A DNA stretch of 64,000 bases from Voacanga thouarsii (lineage: Eukaryota > Streptophyta > Magnoliopsida > Gentianales > Apocynaceae). Made by a program: the position numbers and the translations under genes. The stretch spans positions 2,924,001 through 2,988,000 of the forward strand of contig JANUWF010001161.1 of NCBI GenBank assembly GCA_026120185.1. Reading direction: 5' to 3'. Below are positions 46,226-57,116 of this stretch, in pieces. The notes beneath the pieces were generated by a model. It saw only the letters and a program-made list of their open reading frames with translations. It did not search any database and was not told the origin of the DNA. Position 1 is the first letter of the stretch; each line of letters opens with the position of its first letter.

Positions 46226-46711
46226 TGAAAGCAAAAGAAAGAAAGAAATGTATAGAAATTATATTTTGGGGGACAATACGTTGTGTGAAGAGAAATTCAT
46301 TTACTTGAGTTTATCAATTCCCTAAGTCATTGAAAAAATTGAGTGTTTTTCTTAAATCATGACTTGAGTTATGCAATTTTTAGATTTATAATGCTTGAGT
46401 TGGTAGGTAGCTTGACTTGTATAATGCATGCTATCTACATTTTTGCTTGAAGGGTGAAATAATTATCTTAGACTAAAGTATAAACTTGCTTAATTTAACT
46501 TTAAGAGTATTGTTATGTCTTATTAAGTGCTTGATCTTGTAATTGTTTTCAAAGGGTTGAATAAATGGCAAAGCTATATCTAAAGTTTGAATGGTGGTTA
46601 TAAGCTTTGTTGTGATCAAAATTTTGGAACAATAAAAGGTTTAGTTTTCGTGTTATTTTTTTCTTAAGTGTTTTGGTTGAGGACAAGCAAAGGTTCAAGT
46701 GTGGGTGAATG
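46226..46711 (+). mobile_element. 3' internal tail and purine tract of Athila-type element
   Basis: Plus-strand continuation of the element begun at 28376. It has a TGGGGGACAATACGTTGTGTG segment similar to 56230-56260, then GAGGACAAGCAAAGGTTCAA and the purine tract AAGTGTGGGTGAATG directly before the LTR. Non-coding. Confidence 0.82.
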
Positions 46712-48116
46712 TGATAGAGGCTAAATTCATCACTAAATTCCTAGTTATCTGATGTTAATTCGATATACTATTGATGTAATGACTAGGCATATTCCTTCCT
46801 ATTTAATATTTTGCTTGGGAAAGTATTCTTGATGAATTTGTGTAGGAATTAGAAGATTTCGACCAAAAAGTGTACAATTCCAAACATGACCTTGCGCCAG
46901 GTTAAGCAACTCAACTTGGTGCCACGTTTGCCCTAGAAAAGCAAAGAAAATACTTGGCACCAGACTATTCGAAGTGACCAGGCGCTGGGTCCAATCTGTT
47001 AATAGTCGGCGCAACTTTGTTTTCATCCGAAATTGGTATATTCCAATGGATTTTGGTATTTTCGGAATTCTACTCGGACTAAACTTCTCAAGCCATGAAT
47101 ATTGGTATCCTGGAGGCTTATAAATACAATAAAAACATAAAAGAATGCTGTGAATTGAAGGATTTAAGCTAGCTACTTATTGTTCAAAGACAAATTCACC
47201 ACTCAAAGGAGTATTGTTCAAAGTAAGTTTTTAAGAGAATAAGAAGGGCTTGCCTATGAGTTCTATCTTTTATCCTTTGTTTACTTTTGTAGAACAATGA
47301 TGTGCTTAATATTGTGATTTTAAAAGGATAATATTTTCTAGTTAATTAAGGTTTTTTATCAATCTATTATTGCCCTTGGTATTTGATTACTTGTTATCAT
47401 TTGTTATTGATGTGTTTTCTTCTAATTAACTTAGGAAATGATGTTAGAAGTTCATTGCATTAATTTCATATTTGTTAGATCTTCATGGACTTTGAAACGA
47501 AGGTAATATTAAAGAACTAAAGTGGACAAAGATTTGTTAACTTCACCTAGAGTATAGGGTTATTAACTAATTTCATGTTTATTATCACATAGAGTATATG
47601 GGTAGTTATAGATGGAAGAATTCAATGCATCTTTTGTCTATTTTAGTGCAATTAGAAAATCTACTAAATTAATTAAGGGATGTTGATTTCATAGACTAGG
47701 AAAGAAGTAGAGTATACATAAGTGAGTTCATGACTTGAGAAATGATTGAATTTTAGCTAAGTTCATTTACGATGCCAAGTTGACAATTGATTGTGATAAA
47801 TGCTAAGTGATTCAATATTATGTACTAAAGATGATTGTCTAGTTACATAAAATTACATCATCGAGTTATATATGTATATTTTACCTATTTTTTCTTTTCT
47901 TTATTTTATCTCTTTATTGGGTTAGCTAAACAATGAATGAAAAGTGATTAGTGTATACTTGTTTCCTTGAGGATCGATACTCATTCATTTCCTATAATAT
48001 ACTTGTGATTAGTATACATGCTCGTATGTGTAATTTGATATTATTATTTTAATTACAACTTTCCTAAGTATGAATTTAAATTAAATAATTTTTATGCACC
48101 TAAAATTTATGCATCA
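46712..48116 (+). repeat. Athila-type 3' LTR
   Basis: 1405 bp from TGATAGAGGCTAAATTC to TTATGCATCA, directly after the purine tract. It has GC words near 46890-47010, a TATA box at 47119 and the CTTGCCTATGAG marker near 47249. The flanks of 28376 (GAAAC) and of this end (AATGA) do not match, so the two LTRs may not derive from one insertion. ORF 46799-47026 lies in the LTR. Confidence 0.87.
47119..47126 (+). promoter_or_regulatory. TATA box of Athila-type 3' LTR
   Basis: TATAAATA after GGCT, aligned with those at 28925 and 53063. Confidence 0.68.
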
Positions 48117-48411
48117 AATGATATGGGATGGCAACAGTTCCAAGCTCTAGTTTGGCTGGCCCAGTATTTTTCCTAAAACGGGCCAGCACCGGGTTAAAGA
48201 TGTTGAACCATTATTAGTTTTCTTCTACACATTCTGAATTTTTTTTTTCATCATATTAAATTGATTTGAAAATTAAAGAAAATAAATCGACAAGCAATTA
48301 GTGTGAGGGTTCAAACATGAAAAAAAAAAAAAGCAATGGAAAATAGAATTAATGATTGTTCAAAAAAAGTGAAGGCAAAAAAGTAATAAAAAGAAAAACT
48401 TCATTTTTTTC
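48117..48411 (-). mobile_element. Post-Gag region of the minus-strand Athila-type copy
   Basis: Non-coding. It has a GGGCCAGCACCGGG word near 48181 and T- and A-rich runs. Read on the minus strand it follows Gag directly, as 31564 onward does in the plus-strand copy. It ends at the LTR boundary 48116/48117. Confidence 0.6.
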
Positions 48412-49735
48412 CACAATCCTAGTCTCATGGATTGGTCTCCATGTCCCCAAGTAGAGATCCGGTTTGACAAAATCCAAGAAGCTTAGCCAATTAACCACTT
48501 TGATTTTCTAAGTTATGCATTAAAGCCTCTAAATTTCTGGTCCCAACATCAACTCCTCGAAAATGTGCCTTAGTTGTGCTTACCATTTTATTTACTAGTT
48601 TCTCCAATGATGGTTTTGGTAGTGGTGCATTATACAGCAAAAGAAAATTGAGTCCTTTTGTTTCCACTAAAATTCGAGGGGTTTACCTAGAATGGTTTTG
48701 ATTCGGCTAGGAGAAATTTGAATGATTTCTCCAACTAGGATTGTTGGTAGCACTATATGGACTATTATCTTGACCCCTATTTTCCATAAAAACAACTTGT
48801 TTCAAGAACTCTTGGGAAGAAATCATGTTTTGGCACTCATGGTTAGGGTGCCCTTCTCTACAAAATTCATAATGACATTTATCACTTGCCCATGAGAAGT
48901 GGCCTCAGTCAATCATTTCATTTATTATGCTATGGCCTCAACTACAGCTTCTAAGGCATCTATGGCATCAATTTTGTGAACTCCTTACACATGAACCATG
49001 TACCTTAGATTTCCTTATGAGTAATTATTCATAGCAATGTTTTTACCTAACTCATACAACTCCTTCGTGTTATTAGAACTTGTTATCACTCTAGCTAATG
49101 CATCAATCAATTGTTTTGAAGCAAAATTTAACCCATTGTAAAATATTTGCATTTACATGCCTAATTCAAATCTATAGTGAGGACATTTCTAAGTATCTTC
49201 TTCAACCTTTCCCATCACTCTTACAAACTATCAGACTCTAATGTTGGAAAGTAAAAATGAAAGTTCTCAGTTTAGCTATTCTTGCTGGCGGAAAATATTT
49301 GGCCAGAAATTTCTCAACAAGTCTATTCCAGGTAGTTATGGATCATACTGGTAAAGAATTGAATCAAGATTTAGTTCTATCCCTAGAAGAAAAAGGAAAG
49401 CGTCGCAACTTTATAGCATCCTCCGATACCTTATTCATCTTAAAGGTATCATAAATCTACAAAAAAAAAAAAAAAAAATAGCAAGATGAGCATTAGGGTC
49501 TTTATCGGGTAAACTATTAAATTAGATCATATTTTGTTTAATTTGGATATTATTGGGTTTTATATCGAAATTATTAGCTTCCACCCTTGACCTAGTAATA
49601 CTCAAATCCGCACCTAAAATTGCAAGTTTAGAAATCACCCATAGTCCTTCTATTACGATTACCACCGTCATTTTTTTGGTTCACTTCTATCTCTCTTATG
49701 GAACTTAGTTGTTCAACCCTTTCCTATATACCCTT
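48412..49735 (-). pseudogene. Athila/Tat-type Gag, minus-strand copy
   Basis: Minus-strand frames match the Gag at 30237-31563 block by block: RVEANNFDIKPNNIQ and LPDKDPNAHLA near 49500-49620, DTFKMNKVSEDAIKL and RRFPFSSRDR near 49400-49450, SITTWNRLVEKFLAKYFPPA near 49300, then NLEALMHNLENQSG and LAKLLGFCQTGSLLGDMETN near 48430-48540. An A/T homopolymer (about 49459-49478) has expanded within the FLEICG-equivalent position. Stops and frameshifts are frequent. Gag stops at the same place as in the other copy and protease does not follow. The plus-strand ORF 49257-49454 is a shadow. Confidence 0.83.
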
Positions 49736-50025
49736 CAAATGCTTGTCAATGTTCTTTCAATTTTCGGATCCTAATCCACTATGTCCCATTTGATTCGTCA
49801 GGTCATAAACCAAGAGTTGAACCTGAAAAGAGAATTTAGAAAATAAGATCTTAGGATTGGTAAGTATGTAACTAAATACAATTAGCACACAAAATACACA
49901 TATTATAAAGTTGGTTAGGAAATTAGTCCACAAAATTTTACAAACAACAAGATTTGGCACCTAATTACTACAAATATGCATATTTACATGGTTAAATCAA
50001 TAAAATTCAAGTTTTCATGATATTA
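49736..50025 (-). mobile_element. Leader of the minus-strand Athila-type copy
   Basis: Non-coding. The segment just after the primer site matches 29921-29960. Confidence 0.7.
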
Positions 50026-50044
50026 TTCCCAGCTACGGTGCCAA
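50026..50044 (-). other. Primer-binding site, Asp-tRNA type
   Basis: Minus strand TTGGCACCGTAGCTGGGAA, close to the TGGCGCCGTTGCCGGGGA site used by Athila/Tat elements. It lies about 10 bases after the LTR end at 50055. Confidence 0.72.
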
Positions 50045-50383
50045 AAACTTAAGGTGTCAGTTTTGAGTAATAAAAATCATTCATTTTTAGATTTATTCTC
50101 AATCAAGTTTTAATTAAAACGTTAATCCAAAATCACATATATGAGTTAGTATGCCTATAATTAAGTATAGTATAAGGGATTAATGAGTATCGATCATCAA
50201 GGAATAAGTACGCACTAATTACCTTTCGGGTCTTATATAACCAACTAACAAAATTGATCAAGATGAAATAAAATAAAAATAATAAAATAAACATATAGAA
50301 AACAAATGAGAGAAAAAATGTAGATAGACAAAAATCCTTGAGGATATAATAATGATTGACTTGTAAATCTCTCAAGTAATCTT

Positions 50384-51930
50384 TGTTGGGGATATGCCCT
50401 AAAAAAAATTGTACTTATGCTATTGTCGTTAAGTATTTTATAATAATATGAGGCATTTCTTTCACTGAATAGTACATTTAGTTTTATGGTAATCAAGTAC
50501 GTGACTTGATGGTAAAACCCTATAATAAATAGAATGATTATTCTTAAATTATCCCTGATCAATTATTATTAGTGGAATAATAACAAATTAAGATTAGTAT
50601 GTTTGTGACTTAATGTCTATGTTTTATTAGTGATGGATATATGGGATATCAAGTCAAAATATAAATAAATTTTAGAGAATATTGTATTGGACATAACCTA
50701 CTATGAGAGTACTTCTTGGGACATGTCATAAGTACTATCTAGCTATAATGATATTAGAAGTCCTTCAACCTGAATTCATCACCATTTTCTACTTGATAAA
50801 TTTTATATCTTGACTTTGTCTAAAGTTGCCTTTAACAAGATAATAAAATTAGACCACAGTTGGATGTAGAATAAACCAGGGAGAGGAATATGATTGATAG
50901 TGAAGGAATTTGTCCCTCGCATTCTTGGGAGAGATATCCATGGGCCCTTTGATAAGTTAGACTATTAAAATGCATGACCGTGCTGAAATGTACTAATTTG
51001 AGATATTGATATCATTTGTTTGAACAGTCTACTATGAGATCAAGAAATAGTTAATTAAGCTTAATAAAGATGACATGCTCCGTACCTTATACTCAATCTA
51101 GATATTGTGTGACAAATGGACAAAATATAAAGTTATGGTTTGGTTCAAAGAGATCATTGATCTTCATTTAATGTGGATAGTTATAATGTTCAGCTAGAAA
51201 CCACTTATAACTTATAGGTCATTTAAATGTGATTTGAGCATATTACCAGTGTTAAATGAACCTATAAGTTTGCACATTAAGCGAATACACTATGTTATTT
51301 TTCTGGTGACCAAGTTCAATGTATCTAGAAATTTGTCTAGGTTTATCGAATATAGAAAAATGACTCGATAGAATGAATTTGGAAATATGTCCACGTTCAA
51401 TATATCTGGACGATGTCCAGATTTTAAAAATTTGACTCGATAAATTAATTAGTTAAATTAACAAGATAAGATATGATAAGTTAATTAGTTAAATTAATTA
51501 GTTAACTTATCATATCCTTTTTAATTTAATTTGAAATTAAAATAAGACATGATAAGATATTATGAGAGTTGGACTCCAAGAAGTTCATGTGGTTTTAAAA
51601 GAAAACCCCTGCCATTTTCTTGTGGTGGACTTCTCATAAAATTTTTGTGCCTCCATAATAAGAAATTTAGCCTTTCAAAACCCTAGGTGCTAGCACTCTT
51701 GGGTAAGGAACTGAGTTCGCTATGTGTATCCAATAGAGGACGTTTAGGCATTGCAGCATCTGGTGATCGTCCGAAGTGCACATATGCCTAGAAATCTGAA
51801 GACAGAAGTCTTGTTTTTGGCAATACAAAGGTAATTCTATAAACTCTTGATTGACCTAAATCGTTTGGCTTTGGTCCTTGGAAGGGATTCGTGGATATTT
51901 TCCGTATTTAGGAGTCCACATATCCTAACA
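50384..51930 (+). mobile_element. Copia-type solo LTR
   Basis: 1547 bp starting TGTTGGGGATATGCCC and ending ACATATCCTAACA. Flanks ATCTT (50379-50383) and ATCAT (51931-51935) form a 5 bp direct repeat with one mismatch. No internal domain. The termini are of plant copia type. ORFs at 50133-50562 run across its left junction and are not genes. Confidence 0.82.
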
Positions 51931-52653
51931 ATCATTACCCTAGCACCATGAAAGAATAAACTGGAACCACCTCCTTTGCAATCCACGATTCTCTATATTC
52001 TAGTTAAATTAGTGAATATATTCAATCCAACCAATTCACTCAAAAGATGTATTAAACTCAATCTTTAATAAATACCCCTATATTTTAAGTGATATTAATA
52101 TGAAATTAGCCAACAACCCTATATTCTAGGTGAAATCAACCAATCCTTGATTATTTAAATTCTTGTTCTTATCTTTCTTTCACAATCCCATTAAGATATA
52201 ACAAATATGAAATCAATTTAATTGAACCCACTACTAACTTCATTTTTCAAGTTAATTACAATGAAGGGAACATCTAATTAATTCACCCAAAAAATCTAGT
52301 AACCAAATGTTAGAAATAATAATCAATTTATTAAAAAGCAAAAATTCAATGTAAAATCAGGAATCCAAAAATATCATCTAAATATAGTTAAAATACTAAT
52401 CTCATCATTGTTCAAGAATAAGAAAATAAAGGAAAATAAAGAACCCATAAACAAACCCTATTCTTCTCCTATTCAAAGCACTCTTCAAACAATGATCATT
52501 TTGATCAATTATCTATGTTTAATCTTTAATCTACAATGAATTCCCTGAATTCACCTCATTTTGCTTGTGTTTTTCTTGTATTTACAGCTTCTTAGGTTGT
52601 CAAATTCGTTCTCTAAGAGTTTGGGCCATGTACAAGTCGGATACCAACAGACT

Positions 52654-54042
52654 TGGATAGAGATTAAATTCATCACTATTTCCCTAGTTATTTAAGGGTA
52701 ATTTGAGATACTTTTGATGTAATAACTAGGCATATTCCTTCCTATTTAACATTTTGTTTGTAAAAAGTGTTTTTGATGAATTTGTATATATTTGAGTGGA
52801 TTTCGAGCAAAAAGAGTTAAATTCCAGCTTACACATGGTGCCAGGTCCAGCAAGTGCACCTAGCGTCAGGTCCACTCTAGCCCAACAGAGAAAAATAGAG
52901 AAATTTTGAGGAGAAACCAGAATAGAGCTGGTGCTAGGTGGGTCGAAGTGACCCGACGCCAGGTCCAAACTATTCACTGGCGGTTTGTGTGCGAATTTGG
53001 TATTTTTTGAATCCTACTAGGCCAAGACTTTTCAAACAACAAATTTTGGCATAAAAAAAGCTTATAAATACAAAAAAAACATAAGACAAATGTGTGAATT
53101 CAAGGATCTAATGTAGCTACCTATTTTTCAAAGACAAAATCACCACTCAAAGGAGCATTGTTCAAAGGAGGTTTTCAAGAGAAGAATAAGGTGTTGTCTA
53201 TGAGTTCTATCTTTTATTCTTTGTTTTCTTTTCTAGAACAATGATGTGCTTAATATTTTGATTGTAATTGGATATTATTTTAAAATTTATATTTTTGAGT
53301 TAATTAGGATTTTGATCAATCTTTTGTTATCTTTGGTATTTAATTACTTGTTATCATTGGTTATTAATGCGTTTTCTTTAATTGACTTGGGAAACGATGA
53401 TAGGAGTTCATTGCATTGATTTCATATTTGTTAAATCTTAATGGACCCGAGAAACGAAGTTAAGATTAAATAACTAAAATGATCGAAGATTAGTTGATTT
53501 CGCCTAGAATATAAGGTTATTGGCTAATTTCATGTTTAGGATATATGAGTTTAATGCATCTTTTGGTTGCTTTGGTTTGATTGGAAAATCTGCTAAATTA
53601 ATCAAAGGATAGTGAATCCATGGATTTGGAAAGAAGTGAAGTCTACATAAGTAAGTTCACGACTTGGGAAACGATTGAATTTTACTTAAGTTCCTTGATG
53701 ATTCCATTATGAAAATTGATTGTGATGAATGCTAATTCATTCAATATTGTGTTTTCAAAATAATTGTCTAGTTACATGAAATTGCATTCTTGAGTTATAT
53801 TTATTTTTATCGTTATTTATTTTCCTTTTTATTCTCTTCCTATTTTATTGGCTAAACAAGGAATATTTGGATAAATTAAGGTGGGAGTCTAAGTTCTCGT
53901 GGATTCGATACTTGTTAGTCCCTATACTATACGATGGATATACTTGCCTGTATATGTGGTTTTAGTTGTTGGAATTTCATTTAAAACTTAATTAATTGCG
54001 TAATTTGTTGGTAATATTTTCTACACTAAAAAATTTACATCA
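52654..54042 (+). repeat. 5' LTR of the non-autonomous element
   Basis: 1389 bp, start TGGATAGAGATTAAATTC (family TGATA), end TTTACATCA. GC words lie at 52838-52970 and the TATA box at 53063. Confidence 0.83.
53063..53070 (+). promoter_or_regulatory. TATA box of the non-autonomous element's 5' LTR
   Basis: TATAAATA after GCT. It would drive the genomic RNA. Confidence 0.65.
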
Positions 54043-54048
54043 AGGTTT

Positions 54049-54066
54049 TAGCATCGTTGTTGGGGA
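54049..54066 (+). other. Primer-binding site, Asp-tRNA type
   Basis: TAGCATCGTTGTTGGGGA, six bases after the LTR end. It matches TGGCGCCGTTGCCGGGGA at most positions, with C/T and G/A differences only. Confidence 0.78.
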
Positions 54067-54222
54067 TGGGCACTATTGGAAACACTCGAGTCTTGATGAT
54101 TCGCCTTTGTTGTAGTTGTAAATATCACTAACTTTTGTATTTAGGTAATTTGTCAATATTTCTTTTTATTTTTATTTTTGATTTGATTTTTTTTCTTTGA
54201 GTGTGAGATTCAAAACATCATC

Positions 54223-55027
54223 ATGGACAATTATTCATGGGCATAATGTCAGAGGAGCTATAATGATAATACGCTGGCAGGCCTGCACGCTCAGATTAAT
54301 GTTTTAAGTGAGACATCACTTGAAGCTTCAATCAAATCCTCTGTTACCAACACAAAACACGTCCATTATGTGGCATGAAAAGGCATCCCAATGCATGAGC
54401 TATCAAAGAACACAACTAGCTAAGTTGATCGAGGATGCCATAAAAGCCCATACACTTACACAAGAGAACCCACAAGGAATAGAGAAAGGATATGAGGAAT
54501 AATTGCCCAATGTGGAAAGGGAGATATTTGATTCTCCTTTACGTGCTAATAATTCCAATCTCTCTTTGTTACATGATTTCTTAGGTTCCTCTCCATTCTT
54601 GGAGGGTAATGTTCCAAATGATGATGTATGGAGTTTACCGTATCCCAAGGAGTTAGATTTATCCATGATTCATTATAAAAAGTCATTGAAGGATATTGAC
54701 AAATTCTATCCTTCACCCTAATTTCAGGAAGGTAACTTGGTATTTGTAAATATGGTACAAAGCAAGGATTTTTTTATCCCATCTTTGACAATTCAAATAC
54801 TAAGTTTAAAGAGGAATTTTGATTGTGAAAATTCTTTTGAAGAGTTAATTGGTGATGGTAAGATGGATGCATTCTTTAGACTCTAAGTGCACTCATATAT
54901 TGAAAATGATTTTTGTGTGTCCAAAAGAATGTTAGAGAATGAGGTTTATGTGTTTTTCTTTGCTGAGAAAAATCATTTTCATAAACATTATCTTTTTCAA
55001 AACCTCTCTTCTTTCTTTGAGCTTTAA
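54223..55027 (+). pseudogene. Unrecognised protein of the non-autonomous element (broken)
   Basis: ATG 54223 opens MDNYSWA, then a stop, and the frame continues with a GLHAQINVLSETSLEASIKS segment. A frame change near 54370 leads to QLAKLIEDAIKAHTLTQENP and, after a stop, VEREIFDSPLRANNSNLSLL, DDVWSLPYPKELDLSMIHYK and LKDIDKFYPSP. Further pieces (VFVNMVQSKDFFIPSLTIQI, FEELIGDGKMDAFFRL) extend to near 55027. About 260 codons in all, acidic and soluble-looking, with no zinc knuckle, capsid, protease or RT motif. I do not recognise it. It sits where Gag would be, so it may be a diverged Gag or an unrelated ORF. Confidence 0.5.
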
Positions 55028-56679
55028 TTTCTTTGACAAGGATTTGATGAGGAAGCATGATGAGTGGAAAGAGTGTTTTTTATGTGTCTTGGTTTTGTTT
55101 TGACTTTGGGTTTCCTTAGGTCTTTTGGTAAATATTTTGTTTTATCTAGTTCCATTTTTAGTTGTTAAGTGTTTGTTATTTCCCCCAAAATAAGGAAAAT
55201 AGTTTCCATTTTAAGTATGGGGGAGTGAGTCGTGTCTTTTTTTTCTTTGTTAGAACTTTTATTAGTATTTTTCTTTAGTTTGGTTTCTTTTATTTAGGCG
55301 TGTCTTTATTTTATTACTATTTTTCATGTGCTTTTATTTATGTTTTCTTTTGTAGGTTGGAATAAAATCCTCTTACACAAGCTTTTCTTCCTATTCTAAG
55401 TTTTAATTTTGTTTGAAGCATTATTACACTTGGGGAGTATTGCTTAACCTTCTCCCATTTTATCTTTTTTTGGACCCTTTGGAGACACTTTAATGTGTAA
55501 ATTTTTTGCTAATGAGGACATTATCCAATTTAAGTGTGGAAAAGTGATTTGATGATATTCGTTGTCCAAGTTTTTAACTATCATCTTGGTGTTTTCTTGG
55601 TATTGAACTACTTTAGAAAATTTTTTACTTGACTTTTGAAAAATAATTTTGTTGCAATTTCCTTGAAAATTTTGAAAAATTTGGAAATTAGGGAGCTAAA
55701 TTGAGATTATGTATCTATAATGGACTTGTAATTTTCTTTTTCACTTTGGATATAGGTTTGTCATTCATTGTGGTTTGATTTTTATTAAATTGTAAAATTG
55801 TGTATTAAGTTGGATTTGCTAAATCTTGAGAATTTAAGTTAACCTTGGTTATATTTAGTATTTGATTTTTTTTTTTATTCTTTGAGTTTGAATACAGATG
55901 ATATGATGAAATATGGGAAGAGTTGTTGACTAATTCTTGAATTATGGATTTAAAATTTGCTTGACCTTGTGTTGTGAATAAGGAATATAAGGAAATAAAA
56001 AAAATAATAAGTTGAAAAAAAAAATTGTTATGTGAGATAAAAAAAAAAATGAGTTGAAAATATACTTTTATCTTTGAGAGAAAAAAGGACATTATGATGA
56101 AAAGGGGGTTAATATGGAGAGAAGTAGTAAGTATTGTTCAATGCACTCTCTTGAGGGTATCCCAAAGGAAAAAAGGTAAAAAGGCAAGAAAGAGAAGAAA
56201 ACAATTTGTGGAAAAATGAATGATCACTATAAGGGGGCCAATATGGTGCATGAAGAGAAATCCATTCACTTGAGGCTATCAATTCCCAAAGTCATAGAAA
56301 AAAAAAAGAGTAGAGTATTTTCCTTATTTCATTAACTAGAGTTGTGTAAATTTGAGTTTATAATTCTAGATTTGGTTAAATGACTTGGTTTGTATGATTT
56401 ATGTTATTTATGTTTTTGCTTGAGGAGTAGGATAATTTTGTTGTAGTAGATAAAGGCTTGTTTAACTTAACTTTGATAGCCTTGGGATTGTTTAATTTAA
56501 TATAAGAGTTTACAAGGTTTTGAAAGGGTTGAAGGAATGATGAATTTATGTTTCAGCTTGGAAGAAGGTTATGCCTTCATTATGGATGAATTTGCTAAAT
56601 TGTTTTGTCTTGTTCTAAATGCTTAGTGTCTAATTCTTATTTGCTTAAGGACAAGCAAAAGTTCAAGTGTGGGGGTATG
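55028..56679 (+). mobile_element. 3' internal non-coding region and purine tract of the non-autonomous element
   Basis: AT-rich, no supported ORF. It includes CACTATAAGGGGGCCAATATG near 56225, ACAAGCAAAAGTTCAAGTGT near 56651 and the purine tract AAGTGTGGGGGTATG. This is the same 3' layout as the Gag-bearing Athila-type elements, so the two share both ends but differ in coding content. Confidence 0.78.
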
Positions 56680-56878
56680 TGATAAGGGCTAAATTCATCA
56701 CCATTCTCTTAGTTATTGGAGGGTAATTTGAGACACTTTTGATGTAATAACTAGGCATATTCCTTACTATTTGACATTTTTTTTGTAGAAAGTGTTTTTG
56801 ACGAATTTGTGTAGATTTGAGTGGATTTCGAGCATAAAGAGTTAAATTCCAGCTTACACCTAGTGTTAAGTCCAGCTA

Positions 56879-56995
56879 GTGCACCCAGCGCCAGGTCCGC
56901 TATAGCTGAACAGAGAAAAACATAGCAAATTAGAGGAGAAAGAAAAATGGACGCGACGCCAGGTAGATCGAAGTGACCTGACACCAAGTCCAATC
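56879..56995 (+). promoter_or_regulatory. GGCGCC-word cluster in U3
   Basis: CACCCAGCGCCAGGTCCG near 56882, GCGACGCCAGGTAG near 56951 and a TGACACCAAGTCC copy near 56979. They lie 115-230 bp upstream of the TATA-like box. Confidence 0.42.
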
Positions 56996-57108
56996 TGTTC
57001 ACTAGTGTTTTGTGCGCGAGTTTTGTATTTTTCCAAAAGATATTGGTATTTTCCAAATCCTACACGACCAAGACTTCTCAAGCAATGAATATTTGCATCA
57101 AAGAAGCT

Positions 57109-57116
57109 TATAAGTA
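57109..57116 (+). promoter_or_regulatory. TATA-like box in 3' LTR
   Basis: TATAAGTA, one change from the TATAAATA of the partner LTR. Confidence 0.55.

Noticed and set aside
28376..48116. Single simple insertion of one Athila-type element with TSD
   Set aside because: Flanking five-base words GAAAC and AATGA do not match, the primer site is missing and a truncated array lies within. The two LTRs may come from different events.
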